This document shows positions 1 to 6,661 of a DNA stretch of 19,110 bases, one piece after another; positions within the stretch are counted from its first letter, which is position 1, and each line of letters begins with the position of its first letter. The stretch comes from DATCZB01 sp035513215 (GTDB taxonomy: Bacteria > Pseudomonadota > Gammaproteobacteria > Steroidobacterales > Rariloculaceae): contig DATKCK010000014.1 in NCBI GenBank assembly GCA_035513215.1, forward strand, positions 1 through 19,110, read 5' to 3'. Below the pieces are notes generated by a model. That model was not told where the DNA came from and searched no databases. It saw nothing but the letters and a program-made list of their open reading frames with translations. The translations under genes were made by a program, and so were the position numbers.

Positions 1-401
1 AGCCTGACGACCGGAACCTCGAACTGTTCCCATTGGGCGGACGGACCGATATGGAAGCTCGCGGCGCCGGCGCCGGCCTTCGGCCTGCGCATCAGAAGCT
101 CGCCCCGTTCCGACGACAAACCGACGTTCTCGACACGGAGATTCGAAAGCCCGAGGCCTGCCCTGACGATCTCGAGATGCGCCTTGAGCTCGGGCTGCGG
201 CTCGAACGCGATGACGCTGCCCGAAGGGCCCGCCGCCCGTGACATGTAGATCGAAAAGATTCCCCGGTTCGCGCCGACGTCGAGCAGCGTCCCGCCTTTG
301 AGATCGGCATTGCGGACGAAGCTGATCGACGGCGCCTCGGACTTGAAGCGATACCGCCAGCAGCGATATCGCATGCGCCACTTGTTCGACTGGCTCAGCA
401 T
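1..401 (-). CDS. FkbM-family SAM-dependent methyltransferase, N-terminal part (runs off the left edge)
   Basis: The reading frame is open from the ATG at 401 to the window edge, giving about 133 residues. It contains a class I SAM-binding motif (LLDVGANRGIFS, residues 39-50) followed by an acidic second strand (IAFEPQPE, residues 64-71). This pairing is typical of the FkbM family, whose members O-methylate sugars, polyketides or other small molecules. The substrate cannot be inferred because the C-terminal half is missing. Upstream of the SAM domain there is only a short, basic, Trp/Arg/Tyr-rich stretch of about 35 residues. Start choice is uncertain: ATG 374 and upstream TTG codons are also in frame, and no strong ribosome-binding site is seen. 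The gene lies about 31 nt downstream of the haem lipoprotein gene on the same strand, so the two may be co-transcribed. The family call is fairly secure; the role is unknown. Confidence 0.75.
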   Translation of the reverse strand, partial: MLSQSNKWRMRYRCWRYRFKSEAPSISFVRNADLKGGTLLDVGANRGIFSIYMSRAAGPSGSVIAFEPQPELKAHLEIVRAGLGLSNLRVENVGLSSERGELLMRRPKAGAGAASFHIGPSAQWEQFEVPVVR

Positions 402-432
402 CGCCGGTTCGGAGCTCTCGCGGCTCAACCAG

Positions 433-1740
433 CTAATCAACGAACACGGCGGGGAGCGTTTCGCGCAGAATTTGCGCGACGGCGGCGCGGTCTTCCCGCG
501 TCAGCGACGTGAACGCGTCTTCGCCGGGGACCGCCGTCAGGATCTCGCGGATGCGGGCGTAGACGGCGCGCCTGGCGCCATCGGGCAACGCCGCGAACGC
601 GTCGGAATAGATCAGATAGCTCATCGGATAGCGAAACAGCCGCGTATCGAGATCGAGCTCGCGCAGCGATCGGCCCGACAAATCGAACGGCCCGCGCGCC
701 TGGAAGCTTTCGGAGAATCCAGAGCCGCCCTGGATCGGGGCCGGGAGCTCGATCGCGTCGACCGTCAGCATGGCGCGGACCAGACCCTCGATGTGGCGAT
801 CGACAGACCCCGCAGACTCGCCCGGAGGACGGCCGGCGGACTCGAACCGCAGCCGGCTGATCAGGTTCTGCACCTCGATCTGATGCTCGAGCACCATCAG
901 CGCGACGATGTCGCTCGTCGGCCGCAGATAGCTCGAGGTATCGAAGAGCCCACCGAGCTCATCGACGTTGCCGACTCTGAGCGCCTCGAGATCCTGCAAA
1001 TCCTCGGCGCGCTCGACGACGATATTGCCGAGGTGCCGGGCATCGCCGTGGCGGCCCGTGACATACCACCCGCCCCAACGGCTTCTGAGCGGCGTCGCCT
1101 GGCTCGTCAGGATCCAGGCCTCGTGCGAGACGAGCTCGCCCTCCGTGCCGGTATATCCCGAGCCGAGCAGGAAACGCGGCACGCCGCCGCCGGAAAGACT
1201 GTAAGTGTCGTGGCATCGTAGACAGGCGCCAAGCTCGCGCTCCATCGCGGGCTCGGTCCGACGATCCTGTAACAGCGTGTAGAACACCGGACCGAGGTCC
1301 GGATCGTAGCCTGCGATCTCGATCGTGCGCGCGCCGGGGATCCAGGCCAGGTAGCTGTCGTCGTTGAAATAGATCGCGCGCGGCGTCTCGGGGCTGATGT
1401 TGCGGGTCTGCAGGCTGGTTCGCGAGAACACGAGCACCTGCGACGACGGATCGATCGCGAGCGCCTCGAGCACGGCGTCGAGATAGCCGCGGCCGTCGTC
1501 GTAGGCAAGCTCGGCCGCGCCGCTTTCGACCGCCTCGGCCAGCCGGCCGAGGCGGCCCTGGGGCGCCGACCGTGCATAGCGGATCTCGGGATACTCGTTG
1601 TCATAGGGCAGGGTCGCTTCCGCGTTCCTATCGTCCGGCTCGCAGGCGGCGAGCGCGCAGGCCGCGGCGAGCAGCCCGATGACGCCCGATCGACACGAAA
1701 GGCGAACGCAGGAAAGCGCGCAGGAAAACGGGTCTGACAC
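433..1740 (-). CDS. Predicted lipoprotein with a single CxxCH haem-binding motif; function unknown
   Basis: From the GTG at 1740 the product is 435 residues. A hydrophobic stretch (residues 19-32) ends in a lipobox, LAAC, with the lipidated cysteine at residue 33 followed by Glu, so an exported outer-membrane-directed lipoprotein is likely. One haem-attachment motif, CLRCH (residues 173-177), is followed by DTYSLSGGGVPRFLLGSGYTGTEGE in two halves rich in Gly. I do not recognise this as a named cytochrome; it could be a periplasmic electron carrier or a mono-haem enzyme. The frame stays open far upstream, but that part is antisense to trmB and is not real. No ATG, GTG or TTG exists between 1740 and the lipobox, so translation must start at GTG 1740 (AGGA 6 nt upstream) or ATG 1788. 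Both lie inside short repeats. The stop at 433 is followed by an FkbM-type gene. Confidence 0.72.
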   Translation of the reverse strand: MSDPFSCALSCVRLSCRSGVIGLLAAACALAACEPDDRNAEATLPYDNEYPEIRYARSAPQGRLGRLAEAVESGAAELAYDDGRGYLDAVLEALAIDPSSQVLVFSRTSLQTRNISPETPRAIYFNDDSYLAWIPGARTIEIAGYDPDLGPVFYTLLQDRRTEPAMERELGACLRCHDTYSLSGGGVPRFLLGSGYTGTEGELVSHEAWILTSQATPLRSRWGGWYVTGRHGDARHLGNIVVERAEDLQDLEALRVGNVDELGGLFDTSSYLRPTSDIVALMVLEHQIEVQNLISRLRFESAGRPPGESAGSVDRHIEGLVRAMLTVDAIELPAPIQGGSGFSESFQARGPFDLSGRSLRELDLDTRLFRYPMSYLIYSDAFAALPDGARRAVYARIREILTAVPGEDAFTSLTREDRAAVAQILRETLPAVFVD

Positions 1741-1750
1741 CGTTTTTCCT
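1722..1750. repeat. Imperfect palindromic repeat, copy A (core GTCTGACACC)
   Basis: An inverted repeat reads AGGAAAACGG at the left and CCGTTTTTCCT at the right around the core GTCTGACACC. The arms match except for one extra base. A second core copy lies at 1771-1795, and a fragment (CTCCGTTTTTCC) lies between them. Short palindromes of this kind often belong to REP-like families moved by RAYT-type enzymes; that link is inference, and no such transposase gene is in the window. Confidence 0.6.
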
Positions 1751-1770
1751 GACTCCGTTTTTCCTCGACA

Positions 1771-1795
1771 AAGGGGGTCTGACACCATTTTCCCT
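1771..1795. repeat. Partial second copy of the GTCTGACACC repeat (copy B)
   Basis: This copy repeats the core GGTCTGACACC exactly, preceded by AAGGG and followed by ATTTTCCCT. The outer bases form a weaker palindrome (AGGG...CCCT) than in copy A. It sits 12 nt before the trmB start and contains an in-frame ATG (1788) for the divergent haem lipoprotein. Confidence 0.55.
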
Positions 1796-1806
1796 AGAAT
1801 AGCGCA

Positions 1807-2493
1807 ATGACGGTCGATCATCCGCGCAAGGTCCGCAGCTTCGTGCGGCGCCCGGGCCGCATCACCACCGGGCAGCAACGCGCGCTCGCCGAGCTGATGC
1901 CGCGCTGGGGCATTCCCTTCGGCGACACTCGGATCGATCTCGACGAGGTCTACGGGCGCTTCGCGCCGCGCGTGCTCGATGTCGGCTTCGGCGACGGCGA
2001 GGCGCTCGTGACTGCGGCTGCAAGGCACACCGGAATCGACTATCTGGGAGTGGAGGTGCACGACCCCGGAATCGGTCACCTTCTCGCGCTGATCCAGCGC
2101 GCGGCGCTGACGAACGTTCGAATCATCGCCGCCGACGCGGTCGAGGTCATCGAGCGGATGCTTCCCGATCGCAACTTCGATGCGGTGAATCTCTTTTTCC
2201 CCGATCCCTGGCCGAAGAAGCGCCATCACAAGCGCCGCATCATCCAGCCCGGCTTCGTCAACGAAGTCGCGCGAATCCTGAAGCCGTCCGGGCTCTTTCA
2301 CATCGCGACGGACTGGGCAAACTACGCCGGACAGATCGTCGACGTGATCGGCGCGTCGCCGCGATTCGGCGCGGCGAGCGAGCGATCGGTCGTCGAAGAG
2401 GCTCTTGCCTTTCGGGCCCCGACCAAGTTCGAGCGCCGCGGGCGCCGGCTCGGCCACGAGGTGGTGGACTTCTACTACCGCCGTCTGGCTTGA
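1807..2493 (+). CDS. trmB: tRNA (guanine(46)-N7)-methyltransferase
   Basis: This enzyme uses S-adenosylmethionine to methylate N7 of guanine 46 in the variable loop of tRNAs. The 228-residue product has the family SAM motif (VLDVGFGDGE, residues 56-65, where most members have LEIGFG), then YLGVEVHDPGIG (79-90). The diagnostic segment FFPDPWPKKRHHKRR is at 130-144, ATDW at 167-170, and the C-terminal signature TKFERRGRRLGH is present. Length fits the family (about 220-240). The ATG at 1807 lies just after the GTCTGACACC repeat cluster and has no clear Shine-Dalgarno. It is divergent from the haem lipoprotein and convergent with the AmpG-type gene. Confidence 0.96.
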   Translation: MTVDHPRKVRSFVRRPGRITTGQQRALAELMPRWGIPFGDTRIDLDEVYGRFAPRVLDVGFGDGEALVTAAARHTGIDYLGVEVHDPGIGHLLALIQRAALTNVRIIAADAVEVIERMLPDRNFDAVNLFFPDPWPKKRHHKRRIIQPGFVNEVARILKPSGLFHIATDWANYAGQIVDVIGASPRFGAASERSVVEEALAFRAPTKFERRGRRLGHEVVDFYYRRLA

Positions 2494-2536
2494 GTCGAGG
2501 CTCGCATCGACAAGGCGCGGAGGTCCATTTGCCGGA

Positions 2537-3874
2537 TCACGGACCCCCGCCTTTCGTATCGACCGGCGTCGTCGCCGCCGTGCCCATCGACTTATCAATC
2601 AGGCCACTCTTCATCAGCAGCCAGAAGAACACGATGCCGGGCATCGCCGCGAGCGTCGTCAGCAGATAGAAGTTGACGTAACCCATCAGATCGATCAGCG
2701 AGCCGGCCGTCGTTCCCGTTAACACGCGCCCGACGATGCTCGCGGCCGCCGAGATCAGCGCATAGTGAGCGGCTGTGTATCGCAGATCGCAAAGCGCCGA
2801 GAAGTAGGCAACGACGACAACACCGCCGTAGCCGCTTGCGACATTCTCGAAACCGATGGCGGCAGCCAGCCCGAGGTTCGAATGACCCACCGCGGCGAGA
2901 CCGGCAAAGCTCAGGTTCGAGATCGCCATGAGCCAGAGACTCAGCAGCACCGACCGCATCATGCCGAGTCGCGTATAGAGTATTCCGCCGATGAAGATGC
3001 CTACAAGATAGGCGATGAATCCGAATAGAACGTCGTAGTTGGCTATTTCGGCGTTGCTGAAGCCGAGGTCATCGAACAGCAGGCGAAACGTCAGATTGGC
3101 GAGCGTGTCGCCAACCTTGTGCACGAGTATGAAAAGCAGCACGAGCCACGCGCCCGAGCGCTGCAGGAATTCCCGAAACGGCCCGACGATGGCCTCGACC
3201 GTCGCCGCGAGGCTTCTGCGCTCGATGGGATCCCGGTGACGCGCGGGTTCGCCGAGAATCAACCCGACGAGCACGGCCGGCAGCGCGAAGGCCGCGCAAA
3301 TCATGTAGGCGCTGTCCCAGCCTAGCGGCACGGCCAGATAGAGCGCGACCGCTCCCGCGGCGGCCGAGCCGATCCGCCAGCCGTACTGACTCATGCCCGA
3401 GCCTACGCCGAGCTGGCGCGGCTCGAGCGACTCGATGCGATAGGCGTCGATGACGATATCGAAGCTCGCCCCGGCAACTGCGACGAGCACGGCCGCAACG
3501 GCCGTCGCACCGAGATTAGCCGCCGGATCGACGAGCGCGAGATTGAACACCGCGGCCACGACAAGTGCGCCGGTGAAGACGAGCCAGGAGACGCGCTGGC
3601 CGAGTCGCCCGATGACCGGCAGATAGACACCGTCCACAACCCAGGCCCAGAGAAACTTGAGGTTGTAAACCAGAAAGGCAAGCGCAAACGCCGTGATCGA
3701 CGACTTCGTAATGCCGTCCTGGGACAGACGTGTCGTCAGCGTCGCGGCGATCATCGCGTAAGGCATCCCCGAGGAAATCCCGAGGAACAGAGCCGCTATC
3801 GGAGCGGCTTCCGTGTACGGCCGCACCGATGGCGGTATCAGGGACCGCCAGCCCGAAGCGGCTTCAACCGGCAT
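2537..3874 (-). CDS. ampG: AmpG-type major facilitator permease (probable anhydromuropeptide importer)
   Basis: AmpG proteins carry GlcNAc-anhydroMurNAc peptides from the periplasm to the cytoplasm for cell-wall recycling. The 445-residue product is a polytopic membrane protein with many hydrophobic segments. Family features visible are LGISSGMPYAMIAATLTTRLSQ near the N terminus, NLKFLWAWVVDG in the second helix region, and FDIVIDAYRIESL in the middle (AmpG typically has QDIVIDAYR). The frame is open up to 4036, but that part overlaps the exonuclease gene. The ATG at 3874 is 2 nt after the exonuclease stop codon, which indicates an operon and sets the start. Substrate is inferred from family resemblance; another AmpG-like MFS role is possible. 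Confidence 0.82.
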   Translation of the reverse strand: MPVEAASGWRSLIPPSVRPYTEAAPIAALFLGISSGMPYAMIAATLTTRLSQDGITKSSITAFALAFLVYNLKFLWAWVVDGVYLPVIGRLGQRVSWLVFTGALVVAAVFNLALVDPAANLGATAVAAVLVAVAGASFDIVIDAYRIESLEPRQLGVGSGMSQYGWRIGSAAAGAVALYLAVPLGWDSAYMICAAFALPAVLVGLILGEPARHRDPIERRSLAATVEAIVGPFREFLQRSGAWLVLLFILVHKVGDTLANLTFRLLFDDLGFSNAEIANYDVLFGFIAYLVGIFIGGILYTRLGMMRSVLLSLWLMAISNLSFAGLAAVGHSNLGLAAAIGFENVASGYGGVVVVAYFSALCDLRYTAAHYALISAAASIVGRVLTGTTAGSLIDLMGYVNFYLLTTLAAMPGIVFFWLLMKSGLIDKSMGTAATTPVDTKGGGP

Positions 3875-3876
3875 CT

Positions 3877-4644
3877 TCAGATCGCATAGTCGATGATCAA
3901 GGGCGCGTGATCCGAGAACTTCTTCCGGCGATAGATCGCTGCCCGCTCGACGGTATGCGCGAGATCGGGACTGATCAGATGATAGTCGATCCGCCACCCG
4001 ACGTTGTTGTCCCATGCCCGGCCGCGGTTCGACCACCAGGTGTACTGGTCGGGCTCCGAATTGACGCGGCGAAACGCATCGACGAAGCCGATCTCGTCGG
4101 TGAGCTTGTCCATCCAGGCCCGCTCCTCGGGCGTGAAGCCCGAGTTCTTCTGGTTCGAGCGCCAGTTCTTCAGATCGATCTTCTTGTGCGCGATGTTGAT
4201 GTCGCCGCAGAAGATGAAGGGCTTAGACTCGGCGAGTCGGCGCTCGAGAAACTTCTCGAAGCTCGCGAGAAACCGGAACTTGGCTTCCTGTCTCACCTCA
4301 CTCGAGGAGCCTGACGGGAAGTAGACGCTCGCAATCGCGATGTCGTCGAAGCGCGCTTCGACATAGCGCCCCTCGCCATCGAACTCGGCGTCGCCGTAAC
4401 CGCAGACGACTTCGAGAGGCTTCTTGCGGCTGTATATCGCGACACCGCTATAGCCCGGTCTCGCGGCGCAGCTCAGATGGCGGTGAAAGCCGCGGGGCAG
4501 GTACAGCCGGTCATCGATCTGTTCGGTCCGAGCCTTCAGTTCCTGGACGCAGAGGACGTCGGCCTTCTGGCGCGAGAACCAGTTGAAAAAACCCTTGCGG
4601 CCGGCCGATCGCAGGCCGTTGGCGTTGAAGGCGATGATTCTCAA
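3877..4644 (-). CDS. xth: Exodeoxyribonuclease III / AP endonuclease (Xth family), catalytically intact
   Basis: This DNA repair enzyme cuts 5' of abasic sites and degrades 3' ends. The 255-residue product keeps the expected catalytic set: Asn7 (NANG), Glu35 (VQE), Tyr108 (SVYFP), Asp148 and Asn150 (GDIN), Asp220 (RID) and His246 (SDHAP). The ATG at 4644 is the family N terminus (MRIIAFNANGLR). It is divergent from pyrE with about 60 bp between them, and is followed 2 nt later by the AmpG-type gene. The regulator Crc of Pseudomonas belongs to this same family and lies beside pyrE there, but is reported to lack catalytic residues. Here the residues are present, so an enzyme rather than a Crc-type regulator is the better call. 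Confidence 0.94.
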   Translation of the reverse strand: MRIIAFNANGLRSAGRKGFFNWFSRQKADVLCVQELKARTEQIDDRLYLPRGFHRHLSCAARPGYSGVAIYSRKKPLEVVCGYGDAEFDGEGRYVEARFDDIAIASVYFPSGSSSEVRQEAKFRFLASFEKFLERRLAESKPFIFCGDINIAHKKIDLKNWRSNQKNSGFTPEERAWMDKLTDEIGFVDAFRRVNSEPDQYTWWSNRGRAWDNNVGWRIDYHLISPDLAHTVERAAIYRRKKFSDHAPLIIDYAI

Positions 4645-4705
4645 TGGCTCTTTCGGGGCTTTTGTGACGCGGCGGCTGAGTATGATACAAGGAGGCGAAG
4701 GAGTA

Positions 4706-5371
4706 GTGCCGTTGAAAGCCTACAAGTCAGAGTTCCTCGATCTTGCGCTCGAGCTCGAAGTTATCCGCTTCGGCGAGTTCACGCTGAAGTCGGGGCGCGT
4801 CAGCCCGTACTTTTTCAACGCCGGCGAATTCAATACCGGCTACGCCGCGGCGAAGCTCGCGCGATGCTATGCCGCGGCGATCGTCGATCTCGACGTCGAG
4901 TTCGATGTACTCTTCGGGCCCGCTTACAAGGGCATTCCGCTCGTCGTGCTGGCCGCCGCCGCGCTGGCCGAGCATCACGATCTCGACTATCCGTTTGCGT
5001 TCAATCGCAAGGAGGTCAAGGATCACGGCGAAGGCGGCTCGATTGTCGGCGCATCGCTGTCCGGCAAGAGGGCTCTGATCGTCGACGACGTCATCACGGC
5101 CGGCACGGCGATAAAGCAAGTCGCCTCGATCATCGGCGAAGCCGGAGGCACTCCGGCCGGCGTGCTGGTTGCGCTCGATCGCGAGGAGATCGGGACGCGG
5201 GCCCGGATCCCGGCCAAGGAACAACTCGAAGCCGAGATCGGTCTGAAGCTGATGAGCATCGTGTCGCTGACGGATTTCGTCGAGCACCTCGAGGAAAGCG
5301 AGGATTACGCGGCGCATCTGCCGGCCGTCAAAGCTTACCGGAACCGATACGGCGTCGCGCTGGACAACTGA
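4706..5371 (+). CDS. pyrE: Orotate phosphoribosyltransferase
   Basis: PyrE joins orotate to PRPP to make orotidine 5'-phosphate in de novo UMP synthesis. The product from GTG 4706 is 221 residues. FGEFTLKSGR (22-31) and SPYFFNAG (33-40) match the family start. The flexible catalytic loop is RKEVKDHGEGG (101-111), and the PRPP-binding motif is LIVDDVITAGTA (124-135). Start choice is open: GTG 4706 has AGGAGG 10 nt upstream. TTG 4712 has AAGGAG 8 nt upstream and aligns best with the E. coli N terminus. ATG 4682 is also in frame. The gene is divergent from exonuclease III. Confidence 0.95.
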   Translation: MPLKAYKSEFLDLALELEVIRFGEFTLKSGRVSPYFFNAGEFNTGYAAAKLARCYAAAIVDLDVEFDVLFGPAYKGIPLVVLAAAALAEHHDLDYPFAFNRKEVKDHGEGGSIVGASLSGKRALIVDDVITAGTAIKQVASIIGEAGGTPAGVLVALDREEIGTRARIPAKEQLEAEIGLKLMSIVSLTDFVEHLEESEDYAAHLPAVKAYRNRYGVALDN

Positions 5372-5372
5372 A

Positions 5373-5388
5373 CGGCGCCCCGGCGCCG
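5373..5388 (+). terminator. GC-rich hairpin directly after pyrE
   Basis: CGGCGCC and GGCGCCG form a 7-bp perfect stem with a 2-nt loop (in practice 6 bp with 4 nt), starting 2 nt after the pyrE stop. There is no T run, so it may be a pausing or stabilising hairpin rather than an intrinsic terminator. Confidence 0.3.
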
Positions 5389-5511
5389 GCGAATAACGAC
5401 TATGGCGCCCGAGCGCCAGGGCGGGAAGCAAAAATTATGAGGCGCGCCGCAATCGGACGGTTGATTTTTTGGTATACGTAGACGACTCCGGCAACCTATA
5501 GTTGACATAAC

Positions 5512-6171
5512 GTGAGCAGCTCCTTCGTTCGCAACCTTCTTGTCGTCGCGGGTTTCACGCTTGCGGCTGCGAACGCCAGCGCACAAGAAATCCGCTGCTG
5601 GACCGACGAGAACGGCGTCAGGCGCTGCGGCGACAGCGTGCCGCCCGATCAAGCCCGGCACGACCGCGAGATTTTCAATAATCAGGGAATCAGGATCCGC
5701 AGCGAAGAGGGCGAGATCACGCCTGAGGAGCAGGCGGAGATCGACCGTCGGCGCCGCGAGGAGGAGGATCGGCTTGCCGCGATCGAAGCTCAGCGGCGCT
5801 ACGACCAGATGCTGCTCGACGCCTATCTGACGCCCGATCAGATCGAGGGGCTGCGCGACCGGCGCCTCGAGCTGATGGACTCCCAGTTTCGAATCACGGA
5901 GATCATTCTCCGGAATCTCTACCGGAAGCTGGAGGGGCTCGAGCGCGATGCCCGTCGCTTCTCCCCGTACAGCGACCGCGAAGACGCGCCGCCGATACCG
6001 CAGAACCTCTCCACGGATATCGAGCGCACCCGCTCGGCCATCGGCATTCGCGAGCAGGCGATGGCCGAGATCCGGGAAAACCAGGAGGAGATCCGGCAGG
6101 CGTTTCAGCGCGACATCGACCGATTCAAGCAGCTCAAGGGGCTGACGGGCTCGGTCGACGACCGGCCGTGA
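5512..6171 (+). CDS. Secreted DUF4124-like protein with a charged coiled-coil region
   Basis: The 219-residue product begins with a Sec signal peptide (hydrophobic core at residues 8-20, likely cleavage after ASA at 24). A short DUF4124-type domain follows, EIRCWTDENGVRRCGDSVPP (about 25-45), with two cysteines (29 and 39) that could form a disulfide. The rest is strongly charged and probably helical, rich in Glu, Arg and Gln (about 60-215), consistent with coiled coil. The GTG at 5512 is the first possible start, because an in-frame stop (TGA) lies at 5503-5505; no good Shine-Dalgarno is seen. Biochemical function is unknown for this family. It converges with dut, with stop codons 16 nt apart. 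Confidence 0.75.
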   Translation: MSSSFVRNLLVVAGFTLAAANASAQEIRCWTDENGVRRCGDSVPPDQARHDREIFNNQGIRIRSEEGEITPEEQAEIDRRRREEEDRLAAIEAQRRYDQMLLDAYLTPDQIEGLRDRRLELMDSQFRITEIILRNLYRKLEGLERDARRFSPYSDREDAPPIPQNLSTDIERTRSAIGIREQAMAEIRENQEEIRQAFQRDIDRFKQLKGLTGSVDDRP

Positions 6172-6190
6172 GCGGCCGGACTGCCGCTCA
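6169..6190. terminator. Hairpin spanning the stop codons of the DUF4124 gene and dut
   Basis: TGAGCGGC (6169-6176) and GCCGCTCA (6183-6190) form an 8-bp perfect stem around a 6-nt loop. The first three bases are the plus-strand stop codon, and the last three are the dut stop codon read on the minus strand. It could end or protect both convergent transcripts. No T tract follows on either side, so intrinsic termination is uncertain. Confidence 0.4.
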
Positions 6191-6661
6191 GCGCTGTCCC
6201 GAGTGCCCGAATCCCGCTGCGCCGCGCTCGCTCGCGGCGAATTCGCCGACGACTTCGAAATCGACCGGGATCACCGGCACGACGACGAGCTGCGCGATCC
6301 TGTCGCCGGGCTCGATGCGAAAAGTCTCGCTGCCGCGATTCCAGCACGAGACCTTGAGCTCGCCCTGGTAATCGGAATCGATCAGGCCGACGAGATTGCC
6401 GAGAACGATGCCATGCTTATGGCCGAGACCCGATCGCGGCAGGATCATCGCCGCGAGACCGGGATCCTTGAGATGGATCGCTACGCCGGTGCCGATGAGG
6501 CGGGTTTCGCCGGGAGCGAGCTCGATCGGCCCGTCGAGCAGGGCGCGCAGATCGACGCCGGCTGAGCCTGCCGTTGCCCTGGCGGGCAGCGGATACTCGC
6601 CGCCGATTCGGCGGTCGAGGACTCTGAGCTCGATGCGTGCCCCGCCGGCTGTCGGCTCCAT
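6188..6661 (-). CDS. dut: Deoxyuridine 5'-triphosphate nucleotidohydrolase (dUTPase)
   Basis: The enzyme hydrolyses dUTP to dUMP and pyrophosphate, keeping uracil out of DNA and supplying dTMP synthesis; the active form is a homotrimer. All five trimeric dUTPase motifs are visible in the 157 residues: AGSAGVDLRA (31-40), PRSGLG (75-80), GNLVGLIDSDYQGEL (88-102), PGDRIAQL (118-125) and the C-terminal arm RGAAGFGHSG (146-155). Its ATG directly follows the coaBC stop codon (TGA then ATG, no gap), so the two are almost certainly one operon, as in many Gammaproteobacteria. Confidence 0.97.
   Translation of the reverse strand: MEPTAGGARIELRVLDRRIGGEYPLPARATAGSAGVDLRALLDGPIELAPGETRLIGTGVAIHLKDPGLAAMILPRSGLGHKHGIVLGNLVGLIDSDYQGELKVSCWNRGSETFRIEPGDRIAQLVVVPVIPVDFEVVGEFAASERGAAGFGHSGQR

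Noticed and set aside
298..1221. 307-residue plus-strand frame opposite the haem lipoprotein
   Set aside because: No motif; it is antisense to a frame with a lipobox and CxxCH, and overlaps the start of the FkbM gene.
1741..2598. N-terminal extension of the haem lipoprotein frame (open to 2598, minus strand)
   Set aside because: It lies antisense to the well-supported trmB gene, has no domain, and places a signal peptide in the middle of the protein.
4681..4686. TATGAT as a -10 for pyrE
   Set aside because: No acceptable -35 at 16-18 nt, and the transcript would start almost inside the ribosome-binding site.
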